Notes under the pieces: model-generated
Told to the model about the DNA's origin: nothing
The model's database searches: none
The model's input: only the letters and a program-made list of their open reading frames with translations
DNA from: Bog-159 sp049514955
GTDB taxonomy: Bacteria > Acidobacteriota > Terriglobia > Bryobacterales > Bryobacteraceae
Length of the DNA: 6,417 nucleotides
NCBI GenBank assembly: GCA_049514955.1
Contig: JBEKUO010000435.1
Span: 1 to 6,417 of the forward strand
Reading direction: 5' to 3'
Shown here: positions 1 through 5,902 of the stretch, in pieces
Layout: every line of letters starts with the position of its first letter
How positions within the stretch are numbered: position 1 is the stretch's first letter
Program-made: the position numbers and the translations under genes

Positions 1-152
1 TTAATTAGAAAGGGATAGCGGTCATTATGAAACTCGCTGAAATCGCGTGCGTATTACTCGAGGTTCACGCTACGACCTACTGATACGCTTCAGGGATCCC
101 CTCTGTCTTGTACGGCTTTGCACACCCGCACCGGCGGTCCAAGAGCAGCGCA
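1..152. other. Left-edge intergenic stretch, no gene recognised
   Basis: All three plus-strand frames meet a stop within the first 18 bases, so any gene entering from the left on that strand ends by base 18. Minus-strand frames are also closed quickly by TAA/TGA triplets. Short patterns are visible: a near-tandem repeat TGAAACTCGC/TGAAATCGC at 28-46, and a four-base-pair inverted repeat CCGC-ACCG-GCGG at 127-138, just beyond the stop of the minus-strand GloVer gene. The latter is too short and lacks a T-run on the minus strand, so I do not call it a terminator. The 3' end of the propeller transcript must lie here or further left. Confidence 0.5.
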
Positions 153-1424
153 CTAAGGAATCAGTTCGAAGGCCGTGCTTGGGCTACCGTAAGTGGTGCC
201 GTACAGTGTCCCGCTCGTGCCGATCGCCAGAGGGCTGGGCCAGTCCCCGTTCGTAGTGCCGTTGAAGGCGAAGAGAGGCTTCCAGGTCCACGCGGTGCCT
301 CTCGGAGGCGGCGGCGTCAAAGAGAAGATTGTCCCGCCGTTCGGATTTCCGCCCCCTATTGTGGCGCCGTAGAGTACTAGGCCGCTGCCGATCGCCAGCC
401 TTCCTTGGGGATTCCAACCGTCACTCCCTCCGGTAAAGCTATACAGCACCTCCTCAGTCCAGTAAGGCGGCGTCAACGAGAAGACCGTGCCACATCCATT
501 TGAGCAAGCCGTCCCCGTTCCGCCGGACGACGTAGTCCCGTACAGCACCCCCTTGCTGTCGATGGTCAGGTCTGTGTAGGGACCTATCCCGTCGCCCTTA
601 CCCTTGAAGTTATAAAGAGTGAAGATCGTCCAAGGGCCCACGCCGGACGCAGGCGGGGTAAGCGAGTAAACCGTGCCAGCGGCATAGGTGCCACCTCTGT
701 AGGTGGTGCCGTACAGAACCCCGCCCTCGCCGATCACCACGCCTCCATAAGGCGACGATGGGTCGAGGCCGTAGTCACCGTCGGAGAAGCTGCAGAGAAT
801 GGTTTCGGTCCACGTTCCTCCGGGGGAAGAAGGCGGAGTCAGTTCGTAGACAGAGCCGCAGCACTCATAACCGAGGCTGTCTCCCCCGGCCACGGTCGTG
901 CCGAAGAGGTTCCCGTTCTCGTCGATCGCCACACCGGCCCAAGGCACGGCGCCATCCGAGGCGCTGCCGCCGGCGAAACTATGCAGCACGGTTTCCGACC
1001 AGGCGCCGCCGGCAACGGCGGGCGGGGTCAATGAGAAGACCGTTCCTTGATACAGTGCACCGCCGGCGTAGGTGGTCCCATAAAGCACTCCGCCCTTGCC
1101 GGTCGTCACACCCGACATGGGGCCAATGGGGCCGGTGCTCCCAAACTCAAAGATCTCCTGTTCGGTCCACGCGCCGCCGGGCGATGCAGGCGGGGTCAAC
1201 GAGAACACCGTGCCGCTACCGTTAGCTCCGCCATCATATGTGGTGCCGTACAGCACCCCTCCTGGGCCGATCGCCACGCCTCCATAGGGGCTGGGGAGCG
1301 ATCCATTGAAGCGGTACAGCGTCTTCGGCTTCTGCGCCGATGCTTGAACCGGGGCATAAACAAACAGGAGTAGAGCCATCCCCAGCGTTCTGCATGCGAT
1401 TCCAGGCTTTTGAAGTTTGCGCAT
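153..1424 (-). CDS. Secreted GloVer (Gloeo/Verruco) tandem-repeat protein, probable seven-bladed propeller
   Basis: A 423-residue exported protein of unknown function. Residues 1-30 are a Sec signal peptide: basic N-terminus (MRKLQK), hydrophobic core around 14-26, and probable cleavage after ASA at 28-30. The rest is seven repeats of about 57-64 residues, each with an L-Y-G-T-T core followed by GG, GTVFSLTPP and a W-T-E strand. The cores start near residues 58, 114, 173, 237, 294, 351 and 407. This matches the GloVer repeat family (TIGR03803-type). The last core is followed only by a short FELIP tail, while the N-terminal TLYRFNG matches the strand that ends other repeats, so the propeller probably closes by pairing its two ends. 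I chose ATG at 1424 because GGAGG lies five bases upstream of it. An in-frame ATG at 1436 would overlap that Shine-Dalgarno sequence and add only MEAT. No C-terminal membrane anchor or sorting signal is visible, although relatives often have one. It is the second gene of a cluster, 15 bases after the stop of the Vgb-like gene. The ligand or role cannot be told from the sequence. Confidence 0.9.
   Translation of the reverse strand: MRKLQKPGIACRTLGMALLLFVYAPVQASAQKPKTLYRFNGSLPSPYGGVAIGPGGVLYGTTYDGGANGSGTVFSLTPPASPGGAWTEQEIFEFGSTGPIGPMSGVTTGKGGVLYGTTYAGGALYQGTVFSLTPPAVAGGAWSETVLHSFAGGSASDGAVPWAGVAIDENGNLFGTTVAGGDSLGYECCGSVYELTPPSSPGGTWTETILCSFSDGDYGLDPSSPYGGVVIGEGGVLYGTTYRGGTYAAGTVYSLTPPASGVGPWTIFTLYNFKGKGDGIGPYTDLTIDSKGVLYGTTSSGGTGTACSNGCGTVFSLTPPYWTEEVLYSFTGGSDGWNPQGRLAIGSGLVLYGATIGGGNPNGGTIFSLTPPPPRGTAWTWKPLFAFNGTTNGDWPSPLAIGTSGTLYGTTYGSPSTAFELIP
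156..1325 (-). repeat. Seven GloVer protein repeats (coding)
   Basis: A coding repeat array inside the GloVer gene with a period of roughly 170-190 bases. Core motifs LYGTT, LFGTT or LYGAT recur seven times at intervals of 56, 59, 64, 57, 57 and 56 residues. The third and fifth repeats carry longer loops containing cysteines (ECCG near residues 187-190 and ACSNGCG near 306-312). The NGCGTVF form is a common variant in this family. Divergence between copies shows this is an old protein repeat and not a recent DNA duplication. Confidence 0.85.
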
Positions 1425-1429
1425 GGTTG

Positions 1430-1434
1430 CCTCC
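1430..1434 (-). promoter_or_regulatory. Shine-Dalgarno sequence for the GloVer gene
   Basis: On the minus strand GGAGG is followed by CAACC and then ATG at 1424. This ideal spacing decides the start in favour of 1424 over the in-frame ATG at 1436, whose second and third codons contain the site itself. Confidence 0.75.
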
Positions 1435-1439
1435 ATTAT

Positions 1440-2942
1440 CTACTCCACGGTGAACGGACCAGTTCCGGTAGCGTAGGTGTAGTAGCCCAGTCCGATCACG
1501 CCGTTAGCACCCGGGGTCGCGCCCGATGGCACCGCGAACTGGAGAGCCGCGCTACCGCTAAAGGTGCCGTAAACATCCGCATATACGGTACCCAGGTACG
1601 TGCGGGGGTTGTCCCAGAAAAGCCTAACGGTCTCGAACGGACCATAGCCGAACCCCGCGACCGTGGCCGTATTACCGGCCGCGCCCGAATTCGGAGTCAG
1701 CATCAGGTGCGGTTCCATCGTAAAGCTGGCCGCTCCCAGCTTCCCGCTGGTCTGCCCCTTGGCTAGAAAAATCCGCGGATTGCCGTAGGCATAAAACCAC
1801 TCCGGCGCCAGAGCCGAGGCTGTAAGCGAACCGCTGGCATCCGCGACCGCGGTGGCCAGCACTTTGGATCCCACGCCGCTCGAATAGATCTGGACGCTCT
1901 CGTTGGGCGCGAACCCGCTGCCCACAAAATCGAGGGTCTCGTGGTAATAGCCCTGGGCTGGGGTCACACTTAGGTTTGCGGTAACAAAAACGACCTCGCC
2001 GATCATGCCGGGGGTATACACGCCGCCATACCCTGTGATGGCGCTAAACCACAACTCGCCATCGGGTCCCTGCGCGATATAGTTCACGCCGTTAGGCTGG
2101 GGCACCAGGTAAGTGGTGACCGTCCCACTGGTGGTAATTCGCCCAATGGTGCCCATCCTGGATTCGGTAAACCAGACGGCGCCATCGGGCCCCGCGGTGA
2201 TGCCTTGCGGCCCGCTGTTATAGGTCACAGGGTATTCGGTAATTACCCCGTCGGTCGTGATGCGCCCGATGTTGTCCGCCAAATACTCGGTAAACCAGAC
2301 CGCCCCATCCGGCCCTGCGGCGATGCAACAGGACATGCCGCTATTGGCTGTCGGCACCGGATACTCGGTGACCACGCCCGCGGGGGTTATACGCCCGATG
2401 TTGTTGGCGTACGCTTCGATGAACCACACCGCGCCGTCCGGCCCCCTGGCGATGCTAAAGAGACCGGCCCCTGGGCTGGGAACCGGAAACTCGGTCACCA
2501 CGCCGGCGGTGGTCATGCGCCCGATCTCATTGGTGCCGTAGTCGGTGAACCACAGCGCGCCATCCGATCCCGCGGCGATGTACTGGGGATAGCTGTTGGG
2601 GTTGGGCAGCGGAAATTGCGTTACTGCTCCGGCGCCGGTCATCCGTCCGATCTTCTGGCCGTTCGCTTCGATAAACCATATCGCATCGTCCGGACCCGTT
2701 GTGAACCCGCCAACATCCCACCCTGTGTTTGTCGAAAATAGCGTGATCTGCCCTGCCGGGGTGATCCGCCCGATGTCGCCTCCATCGATAAACCAAACCG
2801 CGCCATCCGGGCCGGGAATCATGTCGGTGACGTAGCTGATAGAGTCGGGCATGGCGTATTCGCCGATCGCCACCTGTTGCGCCAGCGAAATTGCCGGCAA
2901 AGCTAAAGGCAGGGTCAAGAGCAATGCTGCTGGAATCTTCAT
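1440..2942 (-). CDS. Secreted Vgb-like (streptogramin lyase fold) beta-propeller with two C-terminal Ig-like domains
   Basis: A 500-residue exported protein. Residues 1-21 form a signal peptide (hydrophobic run 5-20, cleavage after SLA before QQ). Residues about 24-316 hold seven repeats of about 42 residues with the signature GPDGAVWF-(T/I)E-x-NIGRIT-x-G-VTEYPVP. The GPDG-type cores start at 44, 83, 125, 167, 210, 251 and 292, as in the seven-bladed propeller of virginiamycin B lyase. Residues about 322-408 and 411-499 are two similar Ig-like/TIG-like domains (TP-G, G-F/Y-P-E-V, L-T-AD-G). Streptogramin lyases use two histidines and a glutamate on the propeller. This propeller contains no histidine at all; the only two in the protein are H334 and H412, in the Ig-like part. 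It is therefore unlikely to be a lyase and more likely a binding or structural propeller. The start at 2942 is supported by AAGGAG eight bases upstream. It is the first gene of the minus-strand cluster. No anchor is visible at the C-terminus. Confidence 0.9.
   Translation of the reverse strand: MKIPAALLLTLPLALPAISLAQQVAIGEYAMPDSISYVTDMIPGPDGAVWFIDGGDIGRITPAGQITLFSTNTGWDVGGFTTGPDDAIWFIEANGQKIGRMTGAGAVTQFPLPNPNSYPQYIAAGSDGALWFTDYGTNEIGRMTTAGVVTEFPVPSPGAGLFSIARGPDGAVWFIEAYANNIGRITPAGVVTEYPVPTANSGMSCCIAAGPDGAVWFTEYLADNIGRITTDGVITEYPVTYNSGPQGITAGPDGAVWFTESRMGTIGRITTSGTVTTYLVPQPNGVNYIAQGPDGELWFSAITGYGGVYTPGMIGEVVFVTANLSVTPAQGYYHETLDFVGSGFAPNESVQIYSSGVGSKVLATAVADASGSLTASALAPEWFYAYGNPRIFLAKGQTSGKLGAASFTMEPHLMLTPNSGAAGNTATVAGFGYGPFETVRLFWDNPRTYLGTVYADVYGTFSGSAALQFAVPSGATPGANGVIGLGYYTYATGTGPFTVE
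1446..1979 (-). repeat. Two tandem Ig-like/TIG-like domains (coding)
   Basis: The C-terminal third of the Vgb-like protein contains two copies of a domain of about 88 residues. Matching segments are LSVTP/LMLTP, VGSGFAPNESVQIY/AGFGYGPFETVRLF, and LATAVADASGSL/LGTVYADVYGTF, each ending in a F-T-M/V strand. This pattern is typical of extracellular beta-sandwich domains used as spacers or for binding. The family name is uncertain. Confidence 0.65.
1995..2873 (-). repeat. Seven Vgb-type propeller repeats (coding)
   Basis: A coding array with a period of about 126 bases. It encodes seven GPDGAVWF/NIGRIT repeats, most alike in copies four to six. Because the period is a multiple of three, the opposite strand is also open over long stretches here. 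Those antisense frames are by-products of the repeat, not genes. Confidence 0.85.
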
Positions 2943-2950
2943 CAGTCCCG

Positions 2951-2956
2951 CTCCTT
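2951..2956 (-). promoter_or_regulatory. Shine-Dalgarno sequence for the Vgb-like gene
   Basis: The minus strand reads AAGGAG, then eight bases, then the ATG at 2942. This strong site fixes the start of the first propeller gene, and the signal peptide begins directly at this methionine. Confidence 0.75.
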
Positions 2957-3004
2957 CGATCCACGCAGCTTATCATGCCCTATAGCCACGGACCCGGCAA
3001 ACTG

Positions 3005-3028
3005 GTACCAATTCGCGGAACATGGTAC
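3005..3028. repeat. Inverted repeat GTACCA-12-TGGTAC
   Basis: Six-base arms GTACCA (3005-3010) and TGGTAC (3023-3028) are separated by 12 bases. TGGTAC also occurs at 3003-3008, so the region has both direct (20-base spacing) and inverted copies. It lies 60-90 bases upstream of the Vgb-like start, where an operator could sit. Chance occurrence is quite possible. Confidence 0.3.
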
Positions 3029-3228
3029 TGCCTCCGCGAGGGACGCTATTCCGCTTCCGGGCTTCTCATTCTCAGCCGAAAAGCTCCAGGAGCTATTGCC
3101 GGTAAGGCTCGGCTTTCTCCGGACGCTGCAATTCTGGCGCGGTGCGGTCTTGAGCGGCTGGCCCGAATCTGTGGCGCGGTTCGGCTCTCAGAAATCAGCT
3201 TTGCTCCGGCGCGCCAGTTCGGTGCTCC

Positions 3229-3257
3229 TTGACACACGAGCCTCCATTGTTCAAACT
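3229..3257 (+). promoter_or_regulatory. Candidate sigma70-type promoter for the permease gene
   Basis: A perfect TTGACA -35 box lies at 3229-3234. After 17 bases comes CAAACT (3252-3257), which matches the -10 consensus at three of six positions, including the two most important ones (second-position A and final T). Transcription would start near 3264, giving a leader of about 80 bases. The -35 is convincing and the -10 is weak. Confidence 0.35.
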
Positions 3258-3300
3258 CCACGGTGTCTTCATGATGCCGCTCACGCTATGTTGCTCGCCT

Positions 3301-3331
3301 TCTAACGATTCGCGCTGTCGCGCGTCTAACG
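3301..3331. repeat. Direct repeat TCTAACG flanking a GC-rich core
   Basis: TCTAACG occurs at 3301-3307 and again at 3325-3331, with starts 24 bases apart. Between them lies a CGCG-rich segment (CGCGCTGTCGCGCG) that could form a short hairpin. The second copy contains the in-frame TAA (3327-3329) that closes the permease frame upstream of its ATG. The copies sit 14-44 bases before the start codon, in the untranslated leader if the candidate promoter is right. Confidence 0.4.
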
Positions 3332-3344
3332 TCGCACCAACCTT

Positions 3345-5822
3345 ATGGGCTTCCGTTACGGCCTGCGCATGCTGGCACGCAATCCGGTGTTTACCGCCGC
3401 CGCCATTCTCTGCCTGGGGCTCGGCACGGGCGCAACCACCGCCATTTTCAGCGTGGTTAACGCGGTGCTCCTGCGGCCGCTTCCCTACGCCCACGCGAAC
3501 CGTCTGATCCGTGTGTTCACTGAGTTCCCCACGCAGGTCTCCAGCACTTACCCATCGGGCTTCCGGCACTTCTGGCTGTCTCCACCCGAGTACTTCGATC
3601 TGAAACGCGATGGCCAATCGTGGGAGATGTTCGAGGGCTGGGTGAATGGTCCGGCCAACATCGCTGGCCGCGACGAACCGGTACGCGCCACGGTCTCCTA
3701 TGTGACGGGTGGCCTGCTCGAAATGCTCGGCGGGCGTCCGGCACTCGGCCGCCTCCTCTCCCCGGATGACGATATCCCCAATGCACCCGGCACCGCCGTC
3801 CTTTCTTACGATCTCTGGCAGCGCGCCTTTGGCGGCGACCCCCACGTTCTCAACCGCGATATCCGGCTCAATGGCGGCGCCTGCACGATAGTTGGCGTGA
3901 TGCCGCGCGGGTTCAATTTTCCGCCTGGAGAGGTCAATCCGTCCGAGCTATGGTCGACCCTCCAACTCGATCCCGCACAACCAGGCAACCGTGGCAGCCA
4001 TTATCTCTCCATCTTGGCCCGCCTCCGTCCCGGCGTTTCCATGGCGCAGGCCCAGTCTGAAATGCACCGTTATGAAATTCATTCCAGCCAGATCTTGACG
4101 CGCCAACAACATCCGTTCGATCCCGTCCAGCATCCGATCGTGCTCGCGGGCTTCCAGGACGAGATCGTACATTCCGCGCGCCCGGCGATGCTGGTGCTGC
4201 TGGGTGCGGTGGCGTTCGTGCTGCTGATCGCCTGCGTGAACGTCGCCAACCTGTTGCTGGCCCGTTCCGAAGCCCGGCGCCGTGAGATCGCCGTACGCGC
4301 CGCTATCGGCGCGAGCCTGGGCAACCTGCTCCGCCAGTTCGTCGCGGAAGGGATCCTGCTGTCGGCCGCTGGCGGGTTCCTCGGCGTGCTCCTGGCGTTG
4401 GCTGGTCTGCGCCTGTTGGCAGCCAGCAATGCCGGCAACATCCCGCGCGCGGACGAGATCGGTATCGACTGGCGTGTGCTGTTGTTCGCGCTGGTGCTGG
4501 CGCTCGCCACGGGAGTGGTATTCGGCCTGGCGCCGATTCTCCATGTGCGCCCCGCAGGCTTGCTCGAGATCCTCAAATCCGCAGCCGGCCGCGCCACCAA
4601 CTCCGCGGCGGCCAACCGTTTCCGCGCAGTCCTGGTGGGTTCCGAGCTGGCTCTGGCGCTGGTCCTACTAATCGGCTCGGGTCTCATGGTGAAAGCGTTC
4701 TGGAAATTGCAGGAGGTGAACTCCGGTCTCACCCCGGAACGGCTGCTCACCTTACAGGTCTCGCTACCCGCCTCGAGCTACAGTACTGAGGCACAGGCCC
4801 ATGGTTTCTGGGCTGCGCTCCTGTCGCGTGTGAATGCGCTTCCCGGCGTTGAATCCGCCTCGCTGGCTGCCGGCCTCCCGCCCGTTCGCAGAATCAACGC
4901 GAATACTACTCCGATGGAAGGCGTACCGAACGGTCCCGACGGCTTCCCGCCCACCATCGATTACTGGAACTTCGTGGACTCCAGCTATTTCCGGTCGGCC
5001 GGCGTCCGGCTGCGTGAGGGGCGTCTGCTGAACTCCGGCGACGGGCGGCGCGCGCCACCCGTCGCGGTCATCAACCAGACGATGGCGCGCGCCTTCTGGC
5101 TCCGCGAAAGCGCCATCGGCCACCGCGTCAAGACCGAATCTGATGGCGGGGCGCAATGGCACACCATCGTAGGCGTGGTTGCCGACGTCAAGAACAACGG
5201 CCTCGATCAGCCGAGCGGTACCGAACTCTACATTCCTTATCAGCAGAAGTCCACCGTTCCGACGGTCACGAATAATTTCGTTCCCAGTGCCTCTCTACTC
5301 ATCCGCACCAAAGGCGACCCCATGTCGCTGGCAAACCCGGTGCGGGCACAGGTTCGCGCGCTCGATCCCACCATCCCCATCTCGGGTCTCCGCACCATGG
5401 AGGAGACGATGTCGAGGGCCGTTTCGCGGCCGCGATTTCTCACAGTGGTGATGACGCTGTTTTCCTCCCTGTCGCTGATATTAGCGGCGCTGGGAATCTA
5501 CGGCGTCATCTCCTATGCCGTGGCGCAACGGACGGCCGAGATCGGCATCCGCATGGCTCTGGGCGCACAAACCGGACATGTGCTGCGGCTGGTCTGCGCG
5601 AGCGGTTTGCGTATTGCGCTCGCCGGAATCGCGGCCGGTGCGTTGGGCGCCTTCGCCCTCACCCGCTTTCTTTCCGGCCTGCTGTTTGGGGTCAGTTCGC
5701 TCGATACAGCCACGTTCCTGGCGATGGCTGGCGTGCTGGCGGCCGTTACACTGCTCGCGTGTTACATACCCGCGCGCCGCGCCAGCAGGATCGACCCCAC
5801 GATCGCACTGCGCTATGAATGA
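3345..5822 (+). CDS. ADOP family duplicated ABC-type permease (MacB/FtsX-like)
   Basis: An 825-residue inner-membrane permease made of two MacB-like halves fused in one chain. TM1 is near 15-40, followed by a MacB periplasmic core domain near 45-275. TM2-TM4 are near 281-306, 328-360 and 376-400 with the FtsX-type motif RREIAVRAAIGAS (312-324). TM5 is near 427-450, followed by the second periplasmic domain (455-690). TM6-TM8 are near 697-727, 746-783 and 790-810 with the second copy, RTAEIGIRMALGAQ (729-742). It ends ARRASRIDPTIALRYE, the usual tail of the family. MacB-type proteins couple cytoplasmic ATPases to periplasmic movements rather than forming a classic channel. Here no ATPase is fused or adjacent, which is why the family is called orphan, and the substrate is unknown. 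ATG 3345 is the first possible start after the in-frame stop at 3327, and the alignment begins right there (GFRYGLRMLARNP). There is no Shine-Dalgarno sequence. Many ADOPs carry an extra N-terminal segment of roughly 80 residues that is absent here. There is no internal stop or frameshift. Confidence 0.93.
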   Translation: MGFRYGLRMLARNPVFTAAAILCLGLGTGATTAIFSVVNAVLLRPLPYAHANRLIRVFTEFPTQVSSTYPSGFRHFWLSPPEYFDLKRDGQSWEMFEGWVNGPANIAGRDEPVRATVSYVTGGLLEMLGGRPALGRLLSPDDDIPNAPGTAVLSYDLWQRAFGGDPHVLNRDIRLNGGACTIVGVMPRGFNFPPGEVNPSELWSTLQLDPAQPGNRGSHYLSILARLRPGVSMAQAQSEMHRYEIHSSQILTRQQHPFDPVQHPIVLAGFQDEIVHSARPAMLVLLGAVAFVLLIACVNVANLLLARSEARRREIAVRAAIGASLGNLLRQFVAEGILLSAAGGFLGVLLALAGLRLLAASNAGNIPRADEIGIDWRVLLFALVLALATGVVFGLAPILHVRPAGLLEILKSAAGRATNSAAANRFRAVLVGSELALALVLLIGSGLMVKAFWKLQEVNSGLTPERLLTLQVSLPASSYSTEAQAHGFWAALLSRVNALPGVESASLAAGLPPVRRINANTTPMEGVPNGPDGFPPTIDYWNFVDSSYFRSAGVRLREGRLLNSGDGRRAPPVAVINQTMARAFWLRESAIGHRVKTESDGGAQWHTIVGVVADVKNNGLDQPSGTELYIPYQQKSTVPTVTNNFVPSASLLIRTKGDPMSLANPVRAQVRALDPTIPISGLRTMEETMSRAVSRPRFLTVVMTLFSSLSLILAALGIYGVISYAVAQRTAEIGIRMALGAQTGHVLRLVCASGLRIALAGIAAGALGAFALTRFLSGLLFGVSSLDTATFLAMAGVLAAVTLLACYIPARRASRIDPTIALRYE

Positions 5823-5858
5823 CCGATTTTATATGGTGCCGCTCGCGCCAATAACAAT

Positions 5859-5876
5859 GGTGGGCTGGTTTCCACC
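5859..5876 (+). terminator. Weak hairpin after the permease gene
   Basis: GGTGG (5859-5863) and CCACC (5872-5876) can pair around an eight-base loop, 37 bases after the permease stop. No T-run follows, so if it ends transcription it is not a standard intrinsic terminator. It could be chance. Confidence 0.2.
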
Positions 5877-5902
5877 TACGTTCTGAGATTCCCGTGATTG
5901 AA

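Larger units (their letters stand above)
2943..3344. other. Divergent intergenic region (402 bases)
   Basis: This region separates the minus-strand propeller genes from the plus-strand permease. Frames are open for some distance on both strands, as expected at this GC content, but the translations show no recognisable family, no good Shine-Dalgarno start and low-complexity Arg/Ala/Ser-rich composition. I therefore call no gene. It holds a candidate rightward promoter (3229-3257), a six-base inverted repeat (3005-3028) and a seven-base direct repeat just before the permease. For the leftward transcript I see only weak boxes (TTGCCG, then CATGAT after 17 bases, each matching four of six consensus positions) and do not call them. 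No PadR-type regulator, which often precedes ADOP permeases, is present. Confidence 0.6.

Noticed and set aside
2205..2741. 178-codon plus-strand frame opposite the Vgb-like repeats
   Set aside because: Its repetitive translation simply mirrors the antisense of the 126-base coding repeat; it has no ribosome site or known family.
153..2873. CRISPR or non-coding tandem repeat array
   Set aside because: The repetition is at protein level, in frame, with divergent DNA copies inside two intact genes.
1440..2942. Annotation as virginiamycin B lyase (vgb) resistance gene
   Set aside because: The propeller fold matches but the catalytic histidines are absent, and the protein has a signal peptide and added Ig-like domains.
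2891..3305. Possible small plus-strand genes in the divergent region (113 and 69 codons)
   Set aside because: There is no Shine-Dalgarno sequence and no recognisable domain, and one begins inside the Vgb-like gene. Spurious frames of this length are expected at this GC content.
3301..3331. Integron attC-like site, since GTCTAAC fits RYYYAAC and TCTAACGATTCG resembles some attC starts
   Set aside because: No matching GTTRRRY partner lies on the same strand within the usual 60-150 bases, there is no long imperfect palindrome, and the next gene is not in cassette form.
3195..3845. 216-codon minus-strand open frame overlapping the permease start
   Set aside because: It lies opposite the conserved MacB domain, has no recognisable motif and an Arg/Glu/Ala-rich composition typical of antisense frames in GC-rich DNA.
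3948..4750. Long minus-strand open frames (198 and 223 codons) inside the permease
   Set aside because: They overlap each other and the strongly supported permease. Their Gln/Arg-rich or Ser/Arg-rich translations match no family.
3345..5822. Annotation as macrolide exporter MacB or lolC/ftsX
   Set aside because: MacB carries a fused N-terminal ATPase, and LolC and FtsX have a single four-TM unit. This protein has two permease halves and no ATPase, which fits ADOP.
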